From Catonia carolina (Eukaryota; Arthropoda; Insecta; Hemiptera; Achilidae): a stretch of 64,000 nt of DNA. The stretch covers positions 7,575,501 through 7,639,500 of the forward strand of contig JAQMRL010000011.1 of the NCBI GenBank assembly GCA_035578175.1. The letters are read 5' to 3'. The notes under the pieces are model-generated. The model saw only the letters and a program-made list of their open reading frames with translations, did not search any database and was not told where the DNA came from. The translations under genes and the position numbers were made by a program. Shown here piece after piece: positions 32,228-44,545 of the stretch; positions within the stretch are counted from its first letter, which is position 1; each line of letters starts with the position of its first letter.

Positions 32228-34497
32228 TGTTTTAATCTTGTTTGAATAGCAGTGGTTAGAAAATAAATCTTGGAAAGGTCTAAAAATGGTAATAAAACGC
32301 CTCTGGCACGACAGTGAGGGTGACCAAGAGAGAGAAGTCATACCCCTTTCTCGTATAGGCCTACGTACCTACGGTCTTATCTAAATATCAGAGTGTAATA
32401 ACATTTACAGCGTAATAATATACGATTCATGAAGAAACGAAAGTATTTTTTTTCAGAAATTTTTGATTAAAAATGAGCTTGTTAGAGCGTGGTTAGCGAA
32501 ACTCTAAATATTTTTGCCCGTGACCTTCAGATGGTGTCGTGGAGTTATTGTATTGGCTGTGCTTGATGTTTTCCGTACGCCTGTTAAAACAACAGGTTCT
32601 CTTAAGAGCTATACTGCATTCTGAATGTGAAATAGAGTATATAAAAAAGCAACTGCGATTTTCTTTTTTTTCAAACTGAATCAAATTACCTTTTTAATTT
32701 CAATAATTAATACAAAAAAGTTTACAACCATCTGAATCAGATAAAATATAAAATACTATAATGAATTTTAAAATGTTACAATACCTAACTACTTTTGTAT
32801 ATAATTTTTATTACATTTTATTTAAATCAGTATTTTTTTTAATTCTTTTATTTGGTTGTATTATATTAATTTATTTAATCGCTTTATGTATGCACATATT
32901 TTTATTGTTTTTTTTTTCATTTTTGTTATGGCCAAAGAATAAACTAATGTATAATATTTTATATAAGTTGTTAAATGTTCGTTCGTAGTATTAATTATTT
33001 TTAATTGTAAATATTTTCTTTAATCTTAGATGATTATTTTTTACTTTTTTCTTTTACTTTAAAATATAAATAATTGGAAAAAAATACTACCAAATATCTT
33101 GTTTAACCTAACAGTTTGCATTTCAGTATTAGTATTGTATCTTATATGTGTATTTTAAGCAATCAGTTGATAAAATATTATTAAATTAATTAATGAACAA
33201 TATGGAAAAGATTATATTATGTCTAATTATTTTGTATTTTAAATGGTAGTATTATTATATTTATAAAATTTATTTTATTCGTTTAAATATCTTATAAAAA
33301 TATTTTTACATGTCTGTGTTTTCAAATCATGTTATGGTGTATTAAATAAAATTATATGTTTAATTTAAAAACTGCTTGATTTTAATATAACAATTAATTA
33401 AAAATATTAGTTTTTAAATACTGATTTATATAAAAAGAAACATTAATTTTCTCTGCACAATTGCTGTTTAGTACCTAGATTTATATTTATTTAAGTAAAA
33501 TTTATAACATTATCTTTATGTGTAAAATTTTGTGTATTGTTTGGTAATGTATGTACATGTATTAGTTATTAGTAAGAAAATGACTATGTGTAATAAATAA
33601 TGTTAATAATAATAATAATAAACAAGTCTTGTTATTATAAATTATCCTAACCACCAAGTATTCAGTAAAGATAATTTTTCACAAAAAAAATAAAATTGAT
33701 CAAGTCACTAGTGCCTGGAGGGTATTAGAAACGATTTTGTAAAAAATAATTTTAGTGCTGATGACGTACGAATGTATTCTATGAAGCTACTTGAGTAATT
33801 GAACAAAAATAAGAAAATTAAACAACTTGATTTGAAAAAGTACATTTACACGCTATCTATTGGATTTTGTTGGAACTAAAGTGTATAAAAGTGCATTCTC
33901 ATGCCATCTAGCGTGATCAGTGGAAAGTACGATGTACTATAATAGAATACAAAAACTTACTTTGTAAACGTACGATATTAAAATTCTAACAATATTAAGA
34001 TTGACGGCCAGTTCAACGATGTTGTCGCTGCAAGTACCCGTTACCCCACCCGCAATCCCCCCGAGATACATTACTTATATACCTTCTGTAGGTCTGTTTT
34101 TCCCATTTTTTAAAAATTTCCCTTATTTTTTTTCTGTTCATATCGATAGTCGTACAACGTAGATACTGTACGGTCGTCTTTGCTGAATACGTTAATTTCA
34201 TTGAATGGAATACACCATGTCAATATTTAAAAGTACTGAGTCCTTACAATTTTACATTTTTTAAATCTTTTGATTAAACAACTTTGGTTGACAATCTTTG
34301 TGCATATTCTGATGTTCTTTCAAATCAAACTGAACAATAATACACAATCTGTGCGTATTGGTTGGAAATATTATTAATTTTTGAGTGATTCATTTTGACT
34401 CGTTCCTTTTTCGGACAGCCGTATTCGTAAGAAAACAAGCAGTCTAACTCCGGTATACAATATTCGTCCAATCGTTTTTTTTTACCTAATGTCTGTA
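32228..34497. other. Intergenic, extremely AT-rich; one (TAA)n microsatellite
   Basis: A short TAA-type microsatellite lies at about 33602-33622. Long stretches (32690-33600) are nearly pure A/T. No gene or element was recognised. Confidence 0.45.
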
Positions 34498-35346
34498 CGT
34501 TGCAATCTGTTCAATTTGGAACAATACCAAACCCATGACCCAAAAAGAGATGTGGGTGTTATTTCATATGACAATTATTTTTACTCCCCCAAGCCAAAAT
34601 TACCTAACTGTATTAGTATTTAAAATCTTGGGTTTTTCTGTTATCCCCCCTCAGCATAATTTTTCACATTTTGTATACAACCTTAACAGAATTTTAAACA
34701 ATAAAAACGGGGCAAATATTTTAAAAAATCCTACACCAATATTCTTTAAGTTCAGGTTAAAAATATAGGTAGGGTAAATACATCGCTTTTTCTCAATGTT
34801 GTTACTGTATGCAATAATGAATTATAAATTCATTGAGTACATGACATCATTAAATAAATTAATAATTAAATTAAATATTGTTAAAAAATTGTCAATAAAT
34901 AGTTTAAGGTTAAATTGAAAAAGGAAAAAACTTTAACGTTAACTTGAAAAATATTGATATATAATTTAAAAAAAATATTTTTACTGTTAAAAATACTGTA
35001 AGAATATGTAGATACAAAATAACCACAAAATGTGGAAAATTATGCTGGGGGGGGGGATAACAGAAAAGACCCAAAATCTTTTATCTTGGAGAATTACGAC
35101 ATTTTTTCCACAGTCTGCAAATTGGAAAATCGACCTTTACCACATCACGTGTAAATGAGTTGTAGTCTTGTACAGACCCAGGCCGACAATTCCTGAGAAA
35201 GTATGGTTAATTAAACTCAAACCATCAAAGTACACCGGTAACCACTGTCTACTATTCAAATCCATATAAAACTAACTACCTTTACTAGGATTTGAACCAG
35301 GAACCTTTGTCTCCAAAAATCAGCTGTTAAACAACCGACTCGCGGC
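34498..35346 (-). repeat. SINE family S1, reverse copy split by an insert
   Basis: 34498-34545 (GTTGCAATCTGTTCAATT, CCATGACCCA) is the tail part of a reverse S1 SINE. The copy resumes at about 35150 (GTGTAAATGAGTTGTAGTCT) and runs to the tRNA-like head near 35340 (AGGATTTGAACCAGGAACC, AATCAGCTGTT). The ~600 bp between them is foreign. Confidence 0.7.
34546..35149. mobile_element. Unclassified insert with inverted repeats in a SINE
   Basis: Interrupts the reverse S1 SINE. Inside, 34622-34682 and 35018-35085 are inverted copies: AAATCTTGGGTTTTTCTGTT with CCCCCCTCAGCATAATTTTT, against AATTATGCTGGGGG and AACAGAAAAGACCCAAAATC. The right copy has a run of at least nine G. The exact ends are unclear. 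Confidence 0.5.
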
Positions 35347-35347
35347 T

Positions 35348-35618
35348 TTCATTTGATTTTCGGAGACTAAGGTTCCTGGATCAAATCCTAATAGTTAGTT
35401 ACTTTTATATAAATTTGATTCCTAGACAGTGGTTACTGGTGTACTTCGGTGGTTGGGGTTCAATTAACCACACTCTCTCACGAATGGTCAGCCTGGGTCT
35501 GTACCCAGTCTGTGTAAGACTACACCTCATTTACACATCAATTGGGTCATGGGGTTGGTTACTGTTCTGAATTGAACAGATTGCAACATACACATTAAGG
35601 TTTACAAAAAAAAAAAGA
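35348..35618 (+). repeat. SINE family S1, forward copy, head-to-head with the previous one
   Basis: TTTTCGGAGACTAAGGTTCC, then the S1 body (GGTTGGGGTTCAATTAACCA), and an A-rich tail at about 35605-35616. It lacks the A box. It abuts the reverse copy so that the two tRNA-like heads face each other. Confidence 0.75.
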
Positions 35619-36267
35619 TCTTAATAATGCATCCGGTAGCTAGTAATAAATTCTAATCGATAAATATTTAAAATTTAATTACCAACCTTTTGTAACTGCT
35701 GTGATTATTATTTATTCTTGATGATGTCAGATGATAAAACGCCCAAACAGGTATGTACTTACTAGCCAACTGGACAACATGGTAATTGAGCAGACTCGTA
35801 TATTTTGACACACCCTGCTCCACAGCACCTGTGTTCCTAAATCTGTATGGAAGAATGTTGTGTCTCAGTACAGGATAAGTTTACTTGAGATGGTCCTAAC
35901 ACACATCATTGTTCTAAGTTCTATGCTCACCTTTTATTTTTTTGAAATTTTAATTTAGTTTTGATAATTTACAACTTACGAATATTTGATGTGAATTATA
36001 GGCAAAACAAAAACAGAATAATTATCATGAAAACCTAACACAAAAACAATGCCGACCTTGAAAAGGGAAAGTTTAACTGTAGATGTGATCTTAACATCTT
36101 TACATTTTTGAGCTAAATTCAATCTATATTTTGTAAATAGTGTTCTGACCACATGATTTACATAATGTGCTAAAGTGAGTATTACATTGAATAAACTGGG
36201 AAAACAAAGAATGTTGTAATTCACACTTTTAATATTTGGAAGGCGAAAAAATCAAACATGAATTGGA
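35619..36267. other. Intergenic, no recognised feature
   Basis: AT-rich. A GTTTTATCATCTGACATCATC-like palindromic run near 35720 was seen, but nothing callable. Confidence 0.35.
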
Positions 36268-37076
36268 AGGGATATTGGCAAGAGAAAGTAAAAAATCTGG
36301 TGTGAAACACTCACACAACTTTCTCTTGCCAATGCAAATAATTTAAACAATATAACCTAACATTAATAATAAAACATTAGAAATAAACAAAAAACTAATT
36401 ATAAACCAAATGATAAATTACTGGTTAAAATGATACATTTAATAAAATCAGGCGTAAAACAAAATAATCTGGTGTGAAACACTCACATTCTCTTGCCAAT
36501 GCAAATAAAAATGAACAGTATAACCTAACATTAGTAATAAAACATTACAAATAAACAAAAAAACTAACCTCACAAAACATAACGTAATTTTAATCATAAC
36601 TGAATGATGCAAAATGAAAAGCAACCTTAAATTGGGTTAATAATACAGAAAATCACACTTTCATGCTAAACTAGGCTCTGTAGAGAAAAATACTTAATGA
36701 ACCAATTTTTTTCAACAAGAAAACAACCTCTCCAAGAATTTCAGCAGACATTGTGCCTACCCTATCTTGTAGAACATAAAAAATGTTGTAAATGAGGTGA
36801 TTTTTAAAAAATTCATAGGAGCCGTTTTTGAGAAAATTGCAAGAAAGTGTTTGTGTCGGGTCCTCTAGTAGTACCTAACTTAAGTTTCAAGTTTCAACTT
36901 TGTACGTTGTTCTGTTCTTGAGATATTTTGTTCACACACACAGACCAATCTCTAAAAACATATTTTTTGGGTTCAGGGGGTCTGAAAACATGTAGATCCA
37001 GTCAAAACTCTATTTCAAAAAATCGACATGTAAACAATACGTTTCTTCCTACATACTCATACAGGCAAGAGAAAAT
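36268..37076 (+). repeat. Repeat family C (~0.85 kb), copy 1, with extra head
   Basis: Two heads of the family (TCTGGTGTGAAACACTCAC) occur at 36298 and 36469. The family body follows (AATTTCAGCAGACATTGTGC, GGAGCCGTTTTTGAGAAAAT, GGGTCCTCTAGTAGTACC, TTTTTTGGGTTCAGGGGGTC). It ends at GGCAAGAGAAAAT (about 37076). The first head is preceded by a tail-like GGCAAGAGAAAGT (36276). ATTGGCAAGAGAAAGT and ACTTTCTCTTGCCAAT form a 16-bp perfect hairpin around it. Other copies are at 43885, 49325 and 56515. There is no coding frame and the class is unknown. Confidence 0.8.
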
Positions 37077-38671
37077 AAAAATAAAATAAATAAACAACAC
37101 ATTTATGATTAACCAAATAAATGTTTAATTCTCTAAAATCAACAGTCACTTTCAATTATATTAAATATCATACATGAACAAGTCCGTCCTGTACTATATA
37201 ATAAAATATCATAATAAAAATAATTTATTAATCTTTTGTTTTATTTGTCTCTCTGTACACCTCCAATAGAAAATCCTTCTTCCAACATTGGTGTTCGTTC
37301 CCTTTAAATTTCAATATCTGTTTTTTAAACATAGTAGTTGTTCAATATTAATGAAAATAAATTGTTACAAAATTCAAACATATATATTTTGTAATACTGC
37401 GTTCACACTGAAGCCACAAGGTATGGTTAAAATTGTCCATACTTTACAAACGTTGTTAGGATATTCCCTTCTAAAATGCTTGACAATTTTATAATGTCCA
37501 AAATATTTTTTTAACCTTTACAGCTCAAGTTTATTAAACATCCAAAACTCGAATAAAGTTAGTTGATTTTCAATAAATTTTACAATTTAAGTAAACACCT
37601 GTTTTTTGTATTTAATGAGTACAATAAAACTTCAAAAATTAACAAAACAGATTTAATATATGCTAGAATGAAACTATGTTCTTTTTTAAAATTTCAAGTC
37701 AAATTTGACAAATTTTTAAAGTTTGTAATTTTTAGACCTAATTTATTTCTATGAGTTAATAAGACAGATTACAGTACTGGTAAACAAACGATGAATTGTA
37801 GCATGCAGAAGAAGTATTAATCAGAAATATCACTTAAATTATATAAAATTTTCCCAATTTTTTTTTAGGGTTCAACATGGAATGCAGTAAATAGTTGCAG
37901 ACTGACATGTATACATCTCGACATAATATCATTTATCTAAAGATGTCAACACAAACATGCATTTCATACTTGCTACAGAAGAAAATCACAATAAACAGTT
38001 AGGTATGGTTTATATTTTAACATTTACTTTGTTATTCAGATAAAACATTTTTGTAGGGCACCTAAAACAAAATTTCCTTAACAATAGGAGACTGCCTATG
38101 GATTCAACATATTCTGTTTCTAATAACAATATTAATTATACAAAATATTTTATAGAAACAATCAAAGCTAATAAACACATTTACAAAAGTAATGCAACTT
38201 TATATATAAAAAAACCAAAACAAGAAACAAAATTATTTACAAATTTTTAATAAATCACATGGCAGCACTATAAAATTTATGTATTATAATCTAGCAATTT
38301 ATACAGGTTAAGTTAGTTTATTTTTTATTTATTTATTATTATTTACACGATTTATTTTTAGTATTTGGAGACATATTTTATGCTATGAAAAGCCTAATGT
38401 AATGAATTATTCAAATTACGAAAGAAAAATATCAATGAATTTTATCACGGTTACTTTACTGGATAATAATCGTGAATTTTATGGAAAAATGTTTTCATTA
38501 ATAAAATTATTTCTTAAAGATGGATGCCAACAATCCAGTTATATTTTGATAGATGTTTTTTTTAATTATAATACAAAAGTATAAATTATTATCCTATAGT
38601 AATAAATAGTATTAAGAGACCTGTAGGAGTTTTCAAATACGAATAAAACTCAGATCACCTGTGTCTAAATA
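37077..38671. other. Intergenic, AT-rich, no recognised feature
   Basis: Short open frames only, none with a recognised domain. Confidence 0.4.
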
Positions 38672-39262
38672 CAGTTCAGCCGTTCTTAGTTTGCTCCTAC
38701 TGTCAACAAACAAAAGCCACCTACTACAGGATGCACGCTAGAGTCTACGACTACCGGATGTCGTATTCCTATTAAGTTAACTATTTTTTTTAATTATAAG
38801 TACTTGAAGTACTAAAAACATCAGTCATGTTATGATGTAGACCAGCCTTTCTTAAACTTTTTTATGTAGCGACCCCCTTCAAGCTTAGGAAATTTTAAAG
38901 CGACCCCCTCCTCCATATAATGAAATATATATTAACCGTAGATGTAGATGTAATATCGCACTATTTTACAATGTAAATAAAATAAGGATTAAAGAATACG
39001 TACCCATTCATTTCACATATATATAATTGAAAAGTATCAGATCTTTGCGACCTCCTTTCAGTAGTCTCGCGACCCCCCTGGGGGTCGCGACCCACAGTTT
39101 AAGAAGGGCTGATGTAGACCTAACAATTTCATTTAGAAAAATACTTTTAAAAGTATTTTGTTGTGACTTTTTAATCAGCGTGTACACATTTTGATATAAT
39201 GCGCATGCTCAGTGATGTCATTATTTGTTTACATTAGGAACAAACTAAGAGAGGCTGGACTA
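38672..39262. mobile_element. TIR element carrying a nested hAT MITE
   Basis: The left end CAGTTCAGCCGTTCTTAGTT and the right end, reverse complement TAGTCCAGCCTCTCTTAGTT, are ~30-bp imperfect inverted repeats, with TA possible on both sides. After removal of the hAT MITE about 320 bp remain. No transposase was found. Probably an old Tc1/mariner-class MITE. Confidence 0.5.
38843..39111. mobile_element. hAT-type MITE with exact 8-bp duplication
   Basis: The left tip CAGCCTTTCTTAAACTTTTT and right tip AGTTTAAGAAGGGCTG are inverted repeats. ATGTAGAC flanks both sides (38835-38842 and 39112-39119), the 8-bp duplication typical of hAT. The 269-bp interior has repeated GCGACCCCC motifs and a CGCGACCCCC/GGGGGTCGCG hairpin near 39068-39092. 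Confidence 0.9.
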
Positions 39263-40227
39263 TAGGCCTAATGAGTTATTTTTTGTAAAAAACTGCTAAT
39301 GATCAATTATATGTTACTTACAAACATGAAATGGTAATTATAAAGAATCAGGGCCTGTCACAGATTGTAATGTATTTTTTTTAAATCGATAATTTTTTGG
39401 AATTTGAATATGAACATATTTTTTTCCCCTGCAAATCACCAAGAAATAAGTTTTAAGTCCTTTTCTATCATGTACTGATATAACCTCACTTCTTCCTATA
39501 ATTTTCAATTTTGCTGTTTCATTTGAGTTCATTTACACTTTAAATGCACAATAAAATGTCGCTATTTAAACTAATTTAACCTATTGATCAAAAATATATA
39601 TAAATATTTTGTATATTTACAAAATTACTAACCGACTAAAATGTAACCAGGTTAAAAAATACTGTGAAGTCATTACAAGCTGTATGAAAGTATTAAAATG
39701 AGAATAATAACTGTTAACCTTTCATTTAAAACTACAAATAACAACCAATAACCTTTAAGACTGATTTTTTATAAAAATTTTACCCTGTAAAACTTCAAAT
39801 AGTAACCAATCAATGCTGTAAATTATTAAAAATATATTTTTTAATGATTAATAAGTTAAATTTGTAAATATAGCAATATTATTATTTGGTTGAGAGCATT
39901 TATACGATATGAAGGGTAATATAACAGCAAAATTGAAATGTTATGAAAAAGTGAGGTTATATCGGCAGATGATAAAAAAAGGCTTATAACTAATTTCATA
40001 GTGATTTGCGGGGAAAAATAAATTCATATTTGGATTCAGCGCTTAAAAAAGTATAGATTTCAAAAAAATTGTTGCAATAGGTGACGGGCTCCGATTCTAA
40101 ATAATTGCCCATGAAATTATCAAAAATTTTAACAAGTGGAGTTAAAACAATTGTGGTGAGTACCGTAAATTTTAGAGGTTATAATAGACACTAGGTTGTC
40201 TAAACGTACAGTTGCAGTTTATTTTTA
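39263..40227. other. Intergenic, AT-rich, no recognised feature
   Basis: Segments at 39340-39600 and 39900-40090 look like distant inverted relatives (GATGAATATAACCTC-like strings, TTTTTTTAAATCGATA). Too diverged to call. Confidence 0.35.
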
Positions 40228-40322
40228 GATGGTTCCTGGTTCAAATCTACTTTTATATCGGTTTGAATACAAGACAGTGGTTACCGGTGTACATACTTTG
40301 ATGAATGGGGTTCAATTAGCCA
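40228..40322 (+). repeat. SINE family S1 fragment
   Basis: GGTTCCTGGTTCAAATC, then ACAGTGGTTACCGGTGTAC and GGGGTTCAATTAGCC. Middle part only. Confidence 0.7.
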
Positions 40323-40799
40323 ATAATATGTCAATGATCTACATCTTCCTTCTCTAAATAAAAAAAAAATTGATTTAACACAATTGATTACTTGTACTTT
40401 TTTCAGTACTGATTTCACACTCATGCTATCCATCCCCGCCTTTTTTAAAACTCAATTTAAATACCACCGTAAAAACCAAATGATTTTTTTATGTTTTCAA
40501 AATAAAGACAAGTTTGATGAAAGTTTTTAGAGAAGCACAGATAAAACAACTATATACACAAATTTGAGAAACTCATGATGAAAAGGAAATAACAGAAAAT
40601 GAAAGAAATAAACATATGGTATTTCGGCCAAAGTGGAAAGAAGAAAGTATCAAAACCTACAAGAAAATGTTCACAGTGCAAGTGTGAATACTAAGCTTTA
40701 TCACACAAAAGAAAACATCAAACCATGATGGATAATTCAATCAATTACTAAAAACCCCCAAAAACTCTATTTTCTTTTAAATTCAATTTTGTTAAGCAG

Positions 40800-41015
40800 A
40801 AATTGGCTTCTACGCCAGGGTGCTGGATTCAATTCCTGGTCAGGTCTGGCAATTTTTCATCACTCATTTTCATCTTTCGCCCTTCTTGTTATCTGCATTA
40901 ACAGTAATCGCAAAACAGTCAAGGAAGATAAATGACGAAAAATGCCCGATCTGACCAAGAGTCAAACCTGGGACACCTGACATAGAAATGCTGACCCAGC
41001 CGGCCAAAAAATGTA
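40800..41015. repeat. Two SINE heads in inverted orientation
   Basis: Forward 40800-40870 (GGATTCAATTCCTGGTCAGG, TCTGGCAATTTTTCATCA) and reverse 40938-41010 (TGACGAAAAATGCCCGATCT, CAAACCTGGGACACCTGAC) are inverted copies separated by ~70 bp. Same family as 2605 and 26455. Confidence 0.65.
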
Positions 41016-41423
41016 GTACAGATTCAAAAAACCGACACAAAAATATGCGACAAAATTTCCTAGCTTCCATTATGAGTGTTTTTCATTGAAACAATTACTT
41101 CATAACGAATTTCTTTTGTATTGGTTTAATTAATACAGGAACTCAAAATGAAAAAGACCTTCAAGTAAGCTAATGATCATAACAGATAGCAGTTGTTAAA
41201 ATAAATAATTATTACCAAGAAAATTGTACTCAACTTGTTAAAACATTTAAGATGAAAAGAATGTAAATCTAAATGGAACAGCGATATGTTTTTTCTGCAA
41301 GTATAATATCACTCTTCGATTCTTACCATATGTTTATAATCAGTTTTACTGCAAAAAAGCTGATTACTTCCCTGTTTTATTTCAGTCATTTGAAACATCT
41401 TCCATACCAATCAATCCTGTTAA

Positions 41424-42168
41424 TGCTAGCAGTACACTATTGCCGAATGATTCGACGAATATTCGGGCCAAGTCGCGACAACGAATCTCAGCGAATGTTC
41501 TACACGAACTAACCCAGTACATACTCGTCTATATTCGCGAAACCTCAGTTCGATCGTGTCATCACATAATTCAACGTAGATCAGAAAATGGATTTTGATG
41601 TAGGGGTTGCAGCGGCTTTTTATATGTACAGTTATGCGTACTACAAATACATTCATGCATTTTTAATTCTACCGTGGAACGGTTTAATTGTTCGCTCAAA
41701 CGAACCCACGCGTCGTTTATGTGCTTCTTATCCTTGTGTTTTTTATGGCAAGGATCCCATAACACTCCCTCACTATGGTAAGCTTCCAAAAAAACTAAAG
41801 TATTTTCATTTGACCATTCCATAGCAAAATACACAGTTAAACAGTTATAAAAATTAATAATAAATAAATAAAAAGTACACAGTAAATAAATAAGTAAGTA
41901 GGTAATGAATAAAAAGTATGGTGTAGAGGCACGGAATAATGTAGCCCGAATGAAGGCGAGTGTGTACTGCTAGCAGTTTGGCCCACTTCGCTCTCGTTAT
42001 TCGTCTGTATTCGTCCCCTTTGATTCGTGCAAAGTACCGACTCCAGACCGAACTAAGGCCAATACGAACCATGGCGAGGCGAAGTGGAACGAGTAACCAC
42101 AAATACACCGAGTACACTATCGTATTCGCCTGACTTCGCCTACATTCGGCAATAGTGTACTGCTAGCA
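41424..42168 (-). mobile_element. PIF/Harbinger-like element with MADF/Myb-like ORF
   Basis: TGCTAGCAGTACACTATTGC at the left matches the right end exactly as its reverse complement, giving 26-bp inverted repeats. TAA flanks both sides (41421-41423 and 42169-42171), the TWA-type duplication of PIF/Harbinger. At 745 bp it lacks the nuclease gene but keeps part of the DNA-binding-protein gene. Confidence 0.88.
41571..41834 (-). pseudogene. MADF/Myb-SANT-like protein fragment of Harbinger element
   Basis: An 87-residue minus-strand frame starts MYFAMEWSNENTLVFLEAYH, then has LWDPCHKKHKDKKHINDAWV and RLSEQLNRSTVELK. The W-spaced pattern (about 25 residues between W's) matches the Myb/SANT- or MADF-like DNA-binding domain that PIF/Harbinger elements encode beside the nuclease. 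After about residue 60 the sequence loses similarity, probably an intron or decay. Confidence 0.65.
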
Positions 42169-42171
42169 TAA

Positions 42172-43884
42172 TAGTATTTTAAGATACTGTATAAATTATC
42201 TTTAGAAACATATTTTTAGAATATAAAAAAAGTACTTTCATGTATATGAAACACATACAGTAGTAATATTTTAATATGAGTACCTGCAATTCGTTCATCC
42301 AGAAGTGAGAGTAATGCATGTGCCATTAGAGTACCAGTTCACATGCAGCTGTGAAAAACAATCAGTTTTTAGCATATACTTTATACACGATTGGTGTACA
42401 TCCTATATCAATTAAACACCGAATGAATTTCGCATGCGAACTGGTTACTCTCAAGACTCAACTAACACAAGAGTAGTAAAGAAGATAAATACAATACACA
42501 CTTTTGAAACAAAATTTTTACAGAAGTTATGAAAAATTAGAGGCTATTAGAATCAAAAGGAGAACACTCCACTTTAGTAGATTTTCCAGTACATGCAGAT
42601 TTCTGTTTCTCTCATTTGTAAACAAGTTACGATACTGATTTTATAAGAGTATAGAGATGTACTATTTAGTAAATAAAATTTGAAATTGCTCTCTTTGGTA
42701 ACAAAAACATTAAATACCTAATTAAAAGTTCATGAATAATCTTCAGCTGTGATTTTGATGTACAAACCCTATCAATGGTTAATAAAAATTAGTTAATAAT
42801 TGAATCGGTCATTTCAGCGAGCCCGTAAGTCAAAAAACTAACTTTTAAAAAAATTAAAAAACTGGTAATTAATTACTTTTCATTAAATATTTATAATTTG
42901 TTCAGAGGACTGTTCCACTTTAATATAAAATGTATACTTTTTGTCATTTTAAAGAAAAACCACACGTTAAAAGAATTGAAAATTTAAACTATGGTATTTC
43001 TGAAATAAATTGGAGTAAAATGCTAACTTACATTGTTTTCTGTAAAATATGTTGTTCGACCAGAAAAAATTGTGTTGTACAATAGAATTAATTTATTTCA
43101 CTAGTTTGCATTAGTGACTTAAAATAGATTTTTGCTTAATTAACATTGTTTAGCCTCTTCTTCTAGAAAGTAGAGATTAAGTCTCAAAAGATCATCCACT
43201 TTCATTTTTTAATAATTAGCAGGAAGCATTTTGTTATCCATAAGAATTAGCATTTTCTTAGAGTTAACATTAAGGTCCTAAAATACACTGGAGAAAAAAT
43301 GTACAATTTTAATTTATGGGCTTTCTGAAATGACAATTTAATTACTACAGAAAATATAACAAAATTAAGCATTAATAATAGAGAGTAGCTGGCAAATTTT
43401 ACAGTTTGGTTAGAATTTATGATTATCTGCTTTAGGCAGTATTCAGAGTTAACCTAATTTAAAAAGAAATATAAATACTGTACAGCCCACCATTATTTGA
43501 ATGTTAATGTTAATAAAATATTATATTGAATATAGATTACATTTTACCTCAGTTTATTTAAGCAATGGTTTGCTTCCACTTTCCTGCTGTCAAAGCCTCT
43601 TCCTTGCCACCATAACGTAGGGTTACCACCTATTCATATTCTCAGACAAATTGTTTGTGTGGGGGGGAAGTACATAAAAGAATAAAACCCTTCAAACAAA
43701 TATACTGACTTTATACAAATGTATGAAGTCCGCTGTAGCAAGAAATGTTAATAATAGGGCTACACTGACCTTAATGACAGCTTACAAGTGTAATAGTAAT
43801 ACAAGACTTGTATTATTATTTTTATTATTCTGTTCTGATCTGCGTAAATTTGAATATAGTATAAATATCTTATCTTCTTATGGT
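42172..43884. other. Intergenic, AT-rich, no recognised feature
   Basis: No repeat partner or gene was recognised. A G8 run lies at about 43661. Confidence 0.35.
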
Positions 43885-44545
43885 GAAAAATCTGGTGTGA
43901 AACACACACATCTTTCTCATGCCAATGGAAATAATGAAAAATATCTCTTCAGTAATATCTCTTCTAATATTTAGGTTATCCTAAATATTAGTGATACGCA
44001 AAAAAGGTAACCTCAACAAATGTAACCTTATTTTAATCATGAGTGAATGATGCAAAATGAAAACAAACCTTAGTTTGACTTAATGATACGGAAAATCACT
44101 CTGACGGTAAACTAGGCTCTGAAGAGAAAAATGCTTAAAATAAAAGTTGAAGATCTTTTAATTTCCTATGAATTTGATAATATAAATTTGTCGTATAATG
44201 CATGGCCGAAATATAAAAAAATTTCATGAAAAATAAAACAACATATCACTAATTACCGGTAAACTAAGCGGTCACAACTGTTTTATTATAAAGTTTTGCC
44301 CTAAAATGTATAGGTATTAAGGTCGCAATCTTAAGAAAACAATTTTTGTTCTTCGAGGGCAAGGCCTCCCAAATGTTCGTGTCGGGTCCTTTAGTAGTAC
44401 CCAACTTGAAATTTCAACTTTATACGATGTTCAATTCTGAGATATTTTGTTCGCACACACAGACCAATCGCTAAAAACATGTTTTTTGGGTTCAGGGGTC
44501 TGAAAACGTGTATATCCTGTATTGGTATTCGGTATAAGCAAGAGA
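43885..44545 (+). repeat. Repeat family C, copy 2 (internally shorter)
   Basis: Starts AATCTGGTGTGAAACACACA and ends at AAGCAAGAGAACGTAAG. It shares GTGTCGGGTCCTTTAGTAGT and TTTTTTGGGTTCAGGGGTCT with the other copies. It lacks the middle block with GGAGCCGTTTTTGAGAAAAT. Confidence 0.75.
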
